NCBI RefSeq assembly: GCF_000972845.2
Contig: NC_040015.1
Span: forward strand, 5,043,540-5,107,539
From: Larimichthys crocea
Taxonomy: Eukaryota > Chordata > Actinopteri > Sciaenidae
Reading direction: 5' to 3'
DNA: 64,000 nt
Each line of letters begins with the position of its first letter. Position 1 is the first letter of the stretch. The notes below the pieces were generated by a model that made no database searches, was not told the origin of the DNA, and saw nothing but the letters and a program-made list of their open reading frames with translations. Positions 1 to 11,459 of the stretch are shown here, in pieces. A program made the position numbers and the translations under genes.

Positions 1-456
1 TTTCCTCACATATTCTGTCGATTTTTATATTCAACAATTGACAGGAATTAAATGTTGTTTTGGTCATTAAACTGATTTTAAAGGTTTTAGGAAGATGATT
101 TCGTAAATTTGGCACAACATTAAAAGATGTCTTACTTGTCAAATTAAAGATCCACCGCCTGTCTCTGCTCAGCAGGGGCTCCGAAACAGGACAGCTTCCA
201 GCAGGCCCATTTTTCTCTCTCAGGGTTTTTATTCAGCTCAATCCAACAGTTTAGTTTGCAGGAGAACTTTTAGTTTGCAGAGTCCACTTCAACTTTCCCA
301 CAGAGACCTTTCTCAGCAGCCTAACGTGTGTCGAGTCCGAGTCCAAATGAGCAGTTCGAGAAGCGCAGCTTCAACGTCACATAGGCCACGCCCCCTTTGT
401 CTCCATGACTACTGATGCACGTGCGTTGGTGTGATGGAGATGATATACAGTACAAT

Positions 457-458
<2 letters not shown>

Positions 459-515
<57 letters not shown>
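459..515. repeat. (GT)n microsatellite
   Basis: Uninterrupted GT dinucleotide run of about 57 bp. The antisense reading frame across it gives a His-Thr repeat, which is an artefact of the microsatellite. Flanks 1-458 and 516-1269 show no recognisable gene. Confidence 0.97.
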
Positions 516-516
<1 letters not shown>

Positions 517-1269
517 CAGACTGACAGAAACTCCTCATGTGAAACACCTGCTAAAATAATAAGATCAGATTTCAGCTCCACTGCACTCATAACCGTGTTC
601 TCTAATGCAGCCATCAAGTTTACATAGTTGACCAACAGTGTTTTACAGGAGGATGCTTATTTATTTATTATTATTATTAATATTGTTTCCAGTCAGCCTC
701 TTATCATTTAACAGAAAAATACATCATACAAACAGCACCAGGACTAAATAACAACCAGAGCAACTTTGCAGTCTGGTGACAGTTTGAGTGTGATGGTGAG
801 CTCTCAGCTTTCTGCATCACTGCATACTGTTGATAATCAAAGAAGCTCTGAGGCTTTACATGTGTTACAGTGTTAGATTTCAGCGTTGTGGTACAGTCAG
901 GCTACATTCATGATTTTGTACAATCATACTAATTAAAAAACGTCTTATTGATTATCATTATAAAGTTTCAGGGCGTTCCCGTAACCATGGTAACGCACGG
1001 TGCCAGATGGGAGGGAGAGACTCTGAATGAAGCCGTTCATACAGATTTACTGCAGACAAAGTCCAGACACACAACAGGAGACTCTGTGTCAGACGAGTTC
1101 TCACATGTTGACTAAACTTTACAAACAGAGTCTCAGAATGACGTCACAGACACACACATTTTTAGCAGAGCAGTTTGATGGGAGGTTTTCAGGCAGTTAA
1201 TGCCAAATTTCTGCTTTAACGTCAATGCTTAAAATGTTACATTACAACCCCACTACTCCCTCTAGTGAC
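516..1269. other. Gene-free AT-rich stretch
   Basis: No reading frame, repeat family or RNA gene recognised. The stretch contains short TTA-rich tracts near 660-690 and ends at the target site of the large DNA transposon. Confidence 0.6.
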
Positions 1270-1275
1270 ATTACA

Positions 1276-1348
1276 TACGGAGCCCCTAAAGGGACATGGA
1301 AAAAAAAAAAAAAAGTGAAACGTATCTAGTGAGCACAAGATACTTTCT
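1276..1348 (+). repeat. Left terminal inverted repeat
   Basis: 73-bp arm matching the complement of 8172-8247, apart from a few substitutions and the length of the internal A-run. The inner part (about 1331-1348) is the inverted form of the 21-bp unit that follows in direct tandem. Confidence 0.93.
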
Positions 1349-1355
1349 CGTGTGC

Positions 1356-1418
1356 ACCAGAAAGTATCTTGTGCTCATGAGAAAGTATCTTGTGCTCACG
1401 AGAAAGTATCTTGTGCGC
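1356..1418 (+). repeat. Subterminal 21-bp tandem repeats
   Basis: Three consecutive units (1356-1376, 1377-1397, 1398-1418) with the core AGAAAGTATCTTGTGC, followed by a decayed fourth. The core is also present inverted inside each TIR. Such subterminal repeats are often transposase-binding sites; that role is inferred. The right end has only the TIR copy. Confidence 0.9.
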
Positions 1419-1475
1419 ACCAGAAGGTATTACATGCATGTGTGATGTCTGGGAGACCATCCACTGCATTTTGGT

Positions 1476-2989
1476 TTGTGTTTCTGTGTGAAAATGACAG
1501 TAGAGGAGTTAGTTCGGCTATATTTTAACCTGGGACTTCATTATAAGGATATTGCTGCTTTACTTGCAAGTCGTCACAGTCATGTTGTCTCTGAAAGACA
1601 TTTAAAACGAATTTTGAAGTCGTGTAGTCTGTTTCGGCGCAAGGGATACATCACTTTGGATCGCATAGTTAATTTCATTCATGAACATGGATGTACACAA
1701 AATGCAAGGATAATGGTTTACACGTCAAGAAAGAAGAGGTACGCTTAATTCTAAAAGAACTTGACCCAAGGGGTGTTGAACTCAGAGGCTCTTATGACAA
1801 AAGCCATTTGGTATCTCTATCAATGGCTGCATTGACGGCTTTTCCCAGAAAATTATCTAGATGAATGCATTTACCACCAGCAGTGACCCAAAAAACATCG
1901 GAGGCTACTACATGGAGGCAGTCCAGAGATTCGGTGGTTGTCCAAGGATTGTCCAAGGCGACCGGGGCACAGAGAATGTTAGAGTCAGAGATTTTCAGCG
2001 TTTTCTCCGTTGCAACATTCACGACGGCTCCGGCATTGACAGCTACATTGAAGGGGCAAGCACAGCAAATCAGTGAATAGAGAGTTGGTGGGGCTTCAAT
2101 GGGGAATCAATGGAATTCTACATCTCTCTGTTTAATGATCTGGCTTGTTCGATGGTGCATATTTGGACAGAAGTCTAATTCAGTTCTGCTTCATGGGAAT
2201 TATTCAGGTAAAAATATATTATATCATATTGTTATGTATAAAACCTACTTTCATTTTAAATTGTGTCCCACACATGATTTTGTGTTGTTACATTCTCCAA
2301 TGAGCAGCTGTCCACCTGTCTTAATCACTGTCATCAATGTGGTGTCTTGCAATAATAATTAATTGTTTGTGTTCGCAAGCACAACAATAGGCCTAATGCG
2401 TTTTTAGACAAGGTTAGCAGAAATTAACATAAACAAACAAAATATTGCAAAGCAGAGAGCAGGATCAACAACCTTCTCTGTGTTGATGTTTGTCCTGCTC
2501 TGGATCAGAACAGACACGCCTATCCTGTCATTTCTCCTTATGTCATCAGAAGTCAGCATTAAACATGATTTAATTCAAAACTTATCTAAGGCCCACATGA
2601 GAATCACACAATTGCATATCAATTAACTTGTTTTCTTACTTTCTAATCTACTGTTATTCTAGGACGAATTAGATGAGACCATCCATGTGTGGGATTTACA
2701 TGTCATCAGACCATCGAAGAATGACAGGGTACCCAGTGGTCGACCTCGAATCATGTACATGTTCCCAGAACTCTACACAAGTGATGACCACATTTCCCCA
2801 GTGGACAGAGCTGATGTACAGTTGTGTCAGAGTAACTGCACGTTTCGACCAGCAGTGCCATGTGACACAGACATCTACAACATCTGCAACATTCTGATGG
2901 TGGAGTCACAGCTGCATCTTCTAGCTGATGCTTATCAAGCACTGGATTTGTACCTGCATTTGAGAAGTGAGATAAGCTCTGCCCTCTAA
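1476..2989 (+). pseudogene. Integrase-fold DDE transposase, decayed, two coding segments and one intron
   Basis: The product would cut and join the transposon ends. An N-terminal helix-turn-helix-like region starts at Met 1476 or 1494 (VEELVRLYFNLGLHYKDIA). The catalytic core follows with D1 in IDGF (codon 1834-1836), D2 in GDRGTEN (1960-1962) and E in IESWW (2080-2082), so D2 and E are 39 residues apart. An intron is predicted at 2208-2662 (GTAAAA...TCTAG) in phase 0. The last exon, 2663-2989, starts DELDETIHVWDLHVIRPS and ends at a TAA. Damage: part of the region between the HTH and D1 looks deleted or frameshifted near 1700-1800; there are in-frame stops at 1858 (TAG) and 2074 (TGA, probably from CGA); and a frameshift lies near 2165-2177. 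All three acidic residues survive. The gene converges on the HECT gene. Confidence 0.85.
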
Positions 2990-4154
2990 TTTGAGATGAA
3001 ACATTTGTATCCATCAAAACTGAACACGTGATCAGACAATTCTTCTGCAGTCCACCATGCTTTATTCACCAAACATTGTCAGTTGGCATGTTTTCCCAGG
3101 AACTACGTAGATGCTTTATTTTGAATTTTGGATTATTTCTCTTTGGAAAAAGGTTTGATCTGTCACTATGTGCACACTGACTGTTAAAGACATTAAGAAC
3201 ATTTGCAGTGATATTGTGCACACAGTTTTTTAAGGTACGTGGCAGGTTATGACTGTACGTGACTGTTATAGATAACTTCTTTCTTCGTTCTTGTGTGGAT
3301 TTAGGTTGTCTCAGTTGCTTCTGTCTCTTCAGGTAATGAAGCACAGGCTTTATTGAATCAGTTTGGGATTACCTGGGATTTTTCAAATGACAGAGTATTA
3401 GCTCTTCTCAGTAATTTTTGCTGGAATTACAGACTTAAATTTGTTGTACAGCATATAAGAGTATTGTCATAGATGTTTTACTTTGCCTTCAAATCAGTCA
3501 TGAACAGGAAGCAAACAAAACCACAACAAATAAAAACAACATGGCAGGACATGAAAGAGGAATTACATTTTAATTTAACAATGTGCTCTTGACAATTACT
3601 GTCTGTATGTTTACCATATGAGGCTTCAACAAAAACAGCCATGGGTAGCCATTTGAAATGGTACTGTATGTGCATCAAACAGGTATTATTTTGTTGAATT
3701 CTGAACTTCTTTCTTAATAACAATTGCATAAAACATGCACATGATAATATGAAAATGAAAAGGGATGTTCACCTATGAGAGCAGACTTTTCTGACATATC
3801 AAAATGATTAAACTTAAACTGTCTTCTGGACTTAAACAAAATGTAAAACTCAGTGTGCTTAAATATTACAGCAAAAATCATTAACAATAATAAAATAACA
3901 AAGCCAAAGCAAAAAAAATGTCAAAACAGTTTGTTTTTTCAGTTTAAATTGTAATAAAGCAATCAGTCATCAGATTATGCATCTGATTTTATCTCCTCTC
4001 CTTGTAGAACAATTTTTTCTTAGTTGTAATACATGAATGAACAAATAAAGTTTTTTTATGCAAATCTGTAGAAACAGTTTGTTTCAGACAAATGCCATAA
4101 CAATGTAAGTAGAAGAGGAACATGTGTAAGATGCCTTACATTCACAATATTACA
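2990..4154. other. Convergent intergenic region inside the transposon
   Basis: AT-rich spacer between the 3' ends of the transposase (+) and HECT (-) genes. AATAAA signals lie on + near 3954 and 4041, and TTTATT (antisense AATAAA) near 3059 and 3114. These could serve as overlapping polyadenylation signals for the two transcripts. No further gene is seen; short frames here are not conserved-looking. Confidence 0.5.
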
Positions 4155-7100
4155 TTACACAATATCCATTGTAAAGCAATCGCCAGACAGGACATTGTCA
4201 AACTCTTGACGAAACTCAGGGTATGAGCTGTAGGTGCATGGTAACTGCTCCACATGTGTGTGCTACAGGCCTGCGACTTAAACCACACAATCTATTAAAA
4301 GTTACTTCGATTGTGTCTGTGCACAGCACAGTGGACGCTGTGAAGCGTAAAAAGATCTCCAGTTTTCTTTGGTTGATGCTTCTCACATACCGTAGCAGGT
4401 GGTTAAGAGCTGTCTGCTCTTGTGGATTTAGGCTTTCAGTTGATGGCTTTATCATCTGAACCACTTTCTTGTTAGTTGGTCACTTAGATTCGTAAAGCTC
4501 CATTATGCTTTCTTTGGTTATGAGTGTTGGCACAGCATTGCGAATGCTGGAGTGGAAACAGTCAATTATGAACTGTGGCTCTTGAAGAAGAGCTTTGTGT
4601 GCCATTGTTAAAATGGCAGCCCGTATGTTGTCTTTAGAGGGCAGGCAGTGTAAGCCCATTCTTGAGAAGACGTCGAGTAAGTCCTCTTCAACAGTTTCAT
4701 CAATGTTGCCCTGTAGTGCTTTTTCAAGTGATGCATGCTCATTCTCTGAAAGAAATCTGGCAAATGACATCATCAAGAGTTCTTCATCCACTGAACCAAG
4801 TCCTTGACAACAGGCAAAAACAAAAGCTGGTGACAGTCTGATTGGTATGATTTTGTGGTCCAGGTATCCTTTCAACCACACTCTTCCAAGAGCTTGCCAT
4901 TCCTTCTCAGAATAGTCTGGTTGTAGTCTGGGTACTCGTTCATCTTCCCCCTCACACTGTTCCAAGAAATTCTCCCAGAACCCGGAGTATACCTCTCTTG
5001 ACACACCATCACTGTCCACAGCTTTCTCTTTTGTAAACACCATTTTTAGATTAGCATTCAGTAGTTTTGGTTCCATGAAGAAATTAAGGACATCATCAAC
5101 TATATTTACTCGTCTTAATCTTAAAAAAGGAGTTCTTTTTCAAATGGGTCTGGTGATGCTGAAAGACTGCTTGATGATACAGGTCCGTCATTCAGTATAG
5201 AGTGCTGCAAGATTTTTTAAAAGGTAATTAGGTGTGATTTGACAATCAATATATCAAGTAGCATTCAGAAATGAATTACGCTGTGGTTCTAGATTAGCTG
5301 CTTTTCTGTTTTATATCACAATACATTATCTTTTGGTTTTGGAATGTTTGGATGAAAAAGCCTGAGGTGAGAGAACTTGGGATGACAATCTGTAACTGTT
5401 TTTGTAAATTTTATACACAGAATAAGTAATAGGGAAAACTCTTTAAAATAATCAATAACGGCAGCAATATTTTGCAGCACTGTTAGAAATGACTCAGTTC
5501 TACACTATACCTGCATACTGTTGAAGTCATGTGGATTCCAGGGAAGGGTGGAGTCTTGATTATCACCATCATCACCAAAAACGGGTCCAAAGTTTACTTC
5601 AACATCCTCAAGAGATGCTTGGATGGCAAGGGCAAGAGGGAAATCCGACTCATCACTTTACAACTGGTCTGCATCTTGATTTGACACAGGCATTAAACAG
5701 TTGTCTTCAGATCCATGCCTGCTTGTCGATTGCCGAGTATGATTGCCAACGGAAGATGGTGGAGTTGCTGGTCTTGATTGACTGATTGGTTCTCCTCTCT
5801 GTTGATAATTAAATAAATAATAAAAAACAAACAAACATATAATTATTACCTTATCTTTGTTTTTGCATCATCTGATCAAAGCTGTCATGTGTACTATCAC
5901 ATTCATGAGCAGATGGTTTTGGTATATGCATATTGAGTTAACGTGGCATTGAATTCAAAACATTTTGCCCACTTCCATTATCTTAGCTGCAGTTAAAGTT
6001 TGAGATGGATTTACATTTGTTGTTTGTAACAAAATCATGGTCTCTTAAACCCCATCTCTGTGTCCTCATAGATTTCACAAGTTCTCAAGTTTTGAACTTT
6101 TATCTTTGACATAATTTTTTTCTTTCAATTATTTGATATTTTGATTGATCAATTTTTGTTTCAATTTTAAAAAACATTGTTTGAACATTATGGCAAAATT
6201 AATCTCCATACAACACAAGATCCATACTGTAAATCACAAACTGGGTCCATAAAAATGCAATACTGGGGCTTACTTTTTCATGGTTTTCCTGAATTGAGCC
6301 ACTGGGTGCTGGATCTAAATCAGTGGAGCTCTCTAGATCATCCACTTGATGATCAGTTCCAGTCCCCCAGTGATGACGTCTCCTGGTTTTGTTCCTCAAG
6401 GATCGTCTCTGCATTGTCCTAGTCTATAAAGAAATCAGCAGATCAGAAAATTATAGGCTTATACAGCCATGATTGTCCAACTGTTCAAAACAAGTCCCTC
6501 TGAACTTATTGTGATTAAACATGCACATAAGTGGAGAGAGTATAAGTGGAGCAAAGAAAATTGTATTTACATCTCTTGACCTCAACTATCACCCCTGATT
6601 CAGCAGATAAATATTATAAAATATCGAAATAATACATATTTTGCAGGCTTCGTGTTCCTAATAAATTTAACATTGAGTTCATACAATGGATTTATCCTCA
6701 CAAATGACTGATTCTACTTGTTGAATTTCACAAGAAGAAAGACATAAACAACATGGCTGTTAGACTAAGATTATTTTGACTAGATCCACAAAGACTGAAC
6801 TGCACCTGCTAATTGCACCAGAATTGTACAGCATTTGCACCCACGATCTGTCCTGTTTAATGCCATCTAATTGAGAAAGCCAGAACACATATTGGTCTAT
6901 AATGAACATTGAAAAGAGCACAAATGCCCTACATTGCATTTAGAAGTGTGCACAAACAAAGCTTTCCACAATCACAAACCAACTATCATGTATTTGTACT
7001 ATTATAGTATTCTACATCTATAACATAATCTACTGAGATTTTCTTTCATAAGTACAGCTATTAATATGACTCAGGCAAGTTTGATAAATATTAGATTAAT

Positions 7101-8163
7101 GTCTGAATCATACAATACTGTTGTTCAGGTGTCACTGAATGTATGGATTTCACAAAAAAAACATCACTACTGATATTCTGTTTGTTGCCCACAGCTGGCT
7201 GCAGCATCACAAGGCAGGTGAAACTATACGTGGGTCTCCAAACTATGACAGGCTGACGTGCGTTTACGCACGGTGCTGAGGTAGCTTCATTAACAGTTAA
7301 TATCAATCAATATAAATTCGGTATCGACAGTATTGATAACAGAAATGTGGCAGAAGATAAATGACCTTCATTGGCCTTTCATCTGTGGGCTCGAAGTCAG
7401 ATGCATCAGAGAGAAGTGTTACGTCTTTAGCCTTGGAGGTTGTGTAGATACGCAGCATTCGTAGCTTAGTCTGCTCGTACAGCTGGCTCACTGTGATTTC
7501 AGGTGATACTGCATTGTGAATGTAATCACGAATATCAAACTCGAAGTCTTCCACTGGTCCTTTGGATGAATATCCATTTGGAAAAAACAAGCCCTTGCCC
7601 GTCTCCAGCAGTTCACCCATAGTTATTGATTTCTGGACTGACAGGTGCCGTGTTCCACCTCCATTTCTTGTTTTGATCTGGTGATAAGTGTCGTTATCAA
7701 AGTGGAGCCATCCCATTTCAACCCAACAATACCAGAGCCTTCTGTGTCTCTGTTGACAGGAGTTTTCCGATGTTCCTCGAGTCTCTTACTCTCTGCATGA
7801 GAGCGGACTTCACTGTCTCCACTCCTCCTGACTTTTCGTTTGTCACAGTTCTTTGACGACAAAATGCTCTGAGTGCAAGTCTGTCCCCATATTGTTTGAT
7901 ATATTGTCCTAACTCCTCTGTCATAACATCTATGACGTCGATGTCGATCTGTAATAAGCAAGGCACACGTCAAAAACTTTTGAAAAGTTACATTAACGTA
8001 GCAGATAGAGAAAGCTAGCATCATTAGGCTAGACGTGTATTGCTTACTTTATGTCACTAAAGTTAACATTTATCTTTACCTTATCATCTTTTAGTTGACT
8101 GATGACACTATCAGGTATATTTCGCATTTTCAGGAAAGAGAATAAGTCCATTTCTGCTGCCAT
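4155..8163 (-). pseudogene. UIM/HECT-domain ubiquitin-ligase-like gene carried by the transposon
   Basis: Five exons can be read on the minus strand. Exon 1, 8163-8080, starts MAAEMDLFSFLKMRNIP and has donor GTAAAG. Exon 2 runs from 7948 to about 7366, with a GWLHF...RNGGGTRHL module. Exon 3 is 6418-6274. Exon 4 is 5798-5511 and contains a ubiquitin-interacting-like motif (SDFPLALAIQASLE, 5648-5607). Exon 5 is 5204-4155 and holds the HECT lobe, with catalytic Cys codon 4254-4252 in PVAHTCGAV and the end at MDIV. Phases of exons 3-5 agree. HECT proteins transfer ubiquitin through that Cys; the closest look is to fish G2E3-like HECT proteins. Damage: frameshifts near 7725, in exon 3, at the T-run near 5128, and near 4227; stops in exon 4 and at 4480. 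The domain calls are made by eye. The function in transposition is unknown. Confidence 0.82.
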
Positions 8164-8171
8164 TCTTTTTT

Positions 8172-8247
8172 AGAAAGTATCTTGTGCTCACTAGATACGT
8201 TTCACTTTTTCTTTTTTTTTTCCCCATGTCCCATTAGGGGCTCCGTA
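8172..8247 (-). repeat. Right terminal inverted repeat
   Basis: 76-bp arm complementary to 1276-1348. It lies only 8 bp upstream of the HECT gene's first ATG (antisense), so this TIR would also be the promoter-proximal region of that gene. Confidence 0.93.
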
Positions 8248-8440
8248 ATTACATCTATACTACAAAGACTGTCACTACCTTCACTATATATGCTCTCATA
8301 TAACCAGGTGTATTTAGAACAGTGTCCATACTGTATAGATTTGAAAAAAAAACTAAATATTCCAGTAAGTTAACTTTTTATTCAGCCATGTTGTAAACTG
8401 ATCTTTATAGTGATTGGCTTTTGACTGACTTTTCTGTTTT

Positions 8441-8522
8441 ATAGTGACTGCCAGCCAGCCAGTGGTAGGAGCTGACTGCCAATAGTGACTGCCAGCCAGC
8501 CAGTGGTAGGAGCTGACTGCCA
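8441..8522. repeat. Two-copy 41-bp tandem duplication
   Basis: 8441-8481 and 8482-8522 are near-identical units rich in CCAGCCAGCCAG. Flanking 8254-8440 and 8523-9238 hold no recognisable gene. Confidence 0.95.
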
Positions 8523-9238
8523 GGCCAAAAACATCGCTTACTATGTCTGTTAGAGGCCACATTTTGGCCTTTGTCTGCCAAATTCCTTAACCAATATGTT
8601 ATGATCCACATTAAACATGCAAAAGAGTCAATATGCAACCATAAATGAATACAATGAATACAGTGATGAACAACTAATAAATGCATGAGTGAACATTGAC
8701 AGTGGCACATCCACAGCTCTGCCTCCAGTTATTCCCAAAGGAAACCACTATGTGGGGAGGAAAGAAGTATTCCTTTCCTCTGAAGCACCATGTGAGGTGT
8801 CTGTTTCTGATCAATGATCAGCTGTCAGTCGGCTTTAACAGCTGTAAATATATGTTGGTCTCTGATCGGAGCCTTAGACTTGATTGAACAAACTTACAAA
8901 ACAAACAAAAACAAGCTTAATCAGCTCAGAGTTCAGTGTTATATTTAGAGAAGATTAAACTTGCTTTCTGGAACAGGCCTCAGATATATGGCTACAAGAA
9001 ACACAGGAAGCCTCAAGCTAACCAGAAACTATGACACAAACCATTTACAGTGTACACATCTTTATATATATACACACAAACAGCCTGTCTGTGTGTATAC
9101 AGGTATGTGTGTATTAAAGTATATATCAAAGTAAACTACTAAAGTAGGAAATTTTGTGTTTGGTAGATTATTTCTATGTTGTAACAATACTCATTGGCAA
9201 TAAATCTCATACCATTGAAAAGCCTGATTATTTTAAAT

Positions 9239-9821
9239 GGTGCCACATTTGTAAGAAACATGCATTTGTGGGATGAGCAGCAGAGTTGAGTATGTGAGTT
9301 TGCCTCAGTAGCATTTAGAACCATACACAGCCTGAACATGTGGAGGAACATTATGCTCAGTGATGAGTCCAGATTCTGCCTATGTCACTTGGATAGTAGG
9401 GTCGAAGTGTGGAGAAGATGCGGTGGGATGCAGTGGAGAGGATGCAGCAGTCCTGATCAACCCCATTGAACACTTGTGGGATCAGCTTAGGCATGCTATT
9501 CTACCCAACACAACCACCTTGGCTGACTTGCGACAAATGGTGGTTGAAGAATGAGAAACCATCCCACAGCAGTGTGTGACCAGGCTGGTGACCAGCATGA
9601 GGAGGAGGTGTCAGGCTGTTATGGCTGTGTATGGTTCTTCCATATGCACACGCTACTGAGGCTCCTGTTTGTTGAATAAATTGCCAATATGTCTTGTTTC
9701 TTCAGACTTCAATCATCCAATCTACCAAACAAGAGAAGACAAGAAAAGCAGTTTGGTATTGGCAGAGATTTAGCTAATTTTACATACTCAGCTCTGCTGC
9801 TCATCCAACAAATGTGGCACC
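9239..9821 (+). mobile_element. Tc1/mariner-like transposon remnant
   Basis: On +, 9341-9420 reads WRNIMLSDESRFCL, the typical Tc1 catalytic-Asp block. After a deletion and frameshift, 9450-9655 reads NPIEHLWDQL...TLADLRQ, the block around the third catalytic residue (Glu). Tc1 transposases use a DD34E triad; the middle of the gene is missing. Candidate inverted repeats lie at 9239-9252 plus 9271-9298 and, complementary, at 9782-9821 (core GGATGAGCAGCAGAG). Their exact outer ends are unclear. A non-functional fossil. Confidence 0.8.
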
Positions 9822-9994
9822 AAGTAGGTCTATTATATATTCTAATCACAAAGTAAATAAAGAAAAAATAATAAAGGCTATTTGAGCTCTGAAGAGTCGT
9901 CCACACTGAGTACAATAAGAAACAGTGATGTCCAGTACGCGCTGCACGCTCCAGCTATGTCTGCAGATAATTATTTAAACTAAACTTTTTACAC

Positions 9995-11190
9995 ATACAT
10001 TCATACACACATAATATGATACTTGATTCAAAACACATACTTTCATACACACGCACTTTCACGCATATTTTGAAACACACATCCTTTGAAAGCATGCATC
10101 AAAATACGAGTGTATGATACTATTTCATACATACATAATTAAATACACACACACACACACACTTTGATACACATGCATATTTTGAAACACACGTACTTTG
10201 AAAGTATGTGTGTGTCAAACTGTGTAGCATATTATGTGTCTAGGGTTAGTTAGTTAGGGATACTCTTCCATACACACATCCTGTGATACACAAACACTTT
10301 CATACACACACTGATGCATATTTTGATGCATAGTTTGCATCAAAATATGTGTGTAATGAAAGTGTATCACAGTGTGTGTGATACTCTTTCATAGACATAT
10401 ACTGTGATACATGAGTCAATACACACACACTTTCACGAACAAATACTTTGAATATTTTTGAATATTTTGAAACATGCTTTCAAAGTATGTGTGTATGAAA
10501 GCATGTATCAAAGTATGTGTGTATGAAAGCATGTGTCAAAGTATGTGTGTATGAAAGCATGTGTATGAAAGCATGTGTATGAAAGCGTGTATCAAAGTAT
10601 GCAATTATGTGTGCATGAAAGTGTATGCAAGTATGTGTGCATGAAAGTGTATCATAGTATGTGTGCATGAAAGTGTATCATAGTATGTGTGCATGAAAGT
10701 GTATCATAGTATGTGTGCATGATGCCCTTTCATGCACACATACTTTGAAAACACACATACAGTACATGCATATTCTAAAACACAGATAATTTGAAAGTAG
10801 GCATCAAAATATGTGTATCTTTCATACACACACACATTTTGATACAGATAGACTTTGATACACACTTTGATACACACATTCAGTGATACACACATTCTTT
10901 CATCCACACATTGATGTGTATTTTGACACACCCATACTTTGAAAGTATGCATCATAGTATGTGTGTATGAAAGTGTATCATAGCATGTGTGTATGATACT
11001 CTTTCATACACACATACTTCGATAGACACAACATATGAAACATACTTTCATACACAAAATTTGATACATACATACTGTGATAAACACATACACTTTACTA
11101 CACACATACACATCTTGCAATACACACATACTTTCATTCACACATATTTTGAAATAAGTACTTTGAAAGTATGTGTGTATGAAAGTAATA
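9995..11190. repeat. Quasi-palindromic CATACACA/TGTGTATG satellite
   Basis: About 1.2 kb built from variants of a unit such as CATACACACATACTTTGA. The units switch strand repeatedly, so the sense of one block is the antisense of the next (for example TGTGTATGAAAG blocks at 10490-10720 against TTTCATACACAC blocks elsewhere). This is low-complexity DNA with strong intrastrand pairing potential. Reading frames over it are artefacts. Confidence 0.93.
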
Positions 11191-11459
11191 ATAACCCTGC
11201 TCACAGTCCTGTTTTTGATCATTAAATAAAATGTCTTCTGAACAGGTCACAGCTGTCACACTGCCTATGTCCAGTTGTGGACAGTAACAAAGTCAATTTA
11301 CTTGAGTACTGTACTTAAAGTCCGTGTAAAGTCAAAATAAATATCTTCTGAGTCTGTCAGACTAAGAAGAAAGTGTTATTAACCACCCAGCCAAAGTTGA
11401 ATGATCAAAAATAATGACAAGTTGATGAAATTAGGTGTCAAAATGAGGTAAAAATGAGC

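Larger units (their letters stand above)
1276..8247. mobile_element. Complete 7-kb DNA transposon, IS3EU-like, carrying transposase and HECT ligase gene
   Basis: The termini are inverted repeats beginning TACGGAGCCCCTAA at 1276 and ending in the complement at 8247. They are flanked on both sides by the perfect 6-bp duplication ATTACA (1270-1275 and 8248-8253). Inside lie two convergent genes: a DDE transposase on + (1476-2989) and a UIM/HECT protein on - (4155-8163). A 6-bp duplication, TAC/GTA ends and an IS3/retroviral-integrase-like catalytic core fit what I recall of the eukaryotic IS3EU superfamily, so that name is an inference. Both genes have stops and frameshifts, so this copy is dead, yet the ends and target duplication are intact, which suggests a moderately young insertion. 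Alternative: another DDE superfamily with an integrase-like core. Confidence 0.85.

Noticed and set aside
321..635. 104-codon minus frame with His-Thr repeats
   Set aside because: Produced by the (GT)n microsatellite; no domain.
9995..11190. CRISPR-like spaced repeats
   Set aside because: Units are degenerate simple sequence in both orientations, without unique spacers, in a vertebrate genome.
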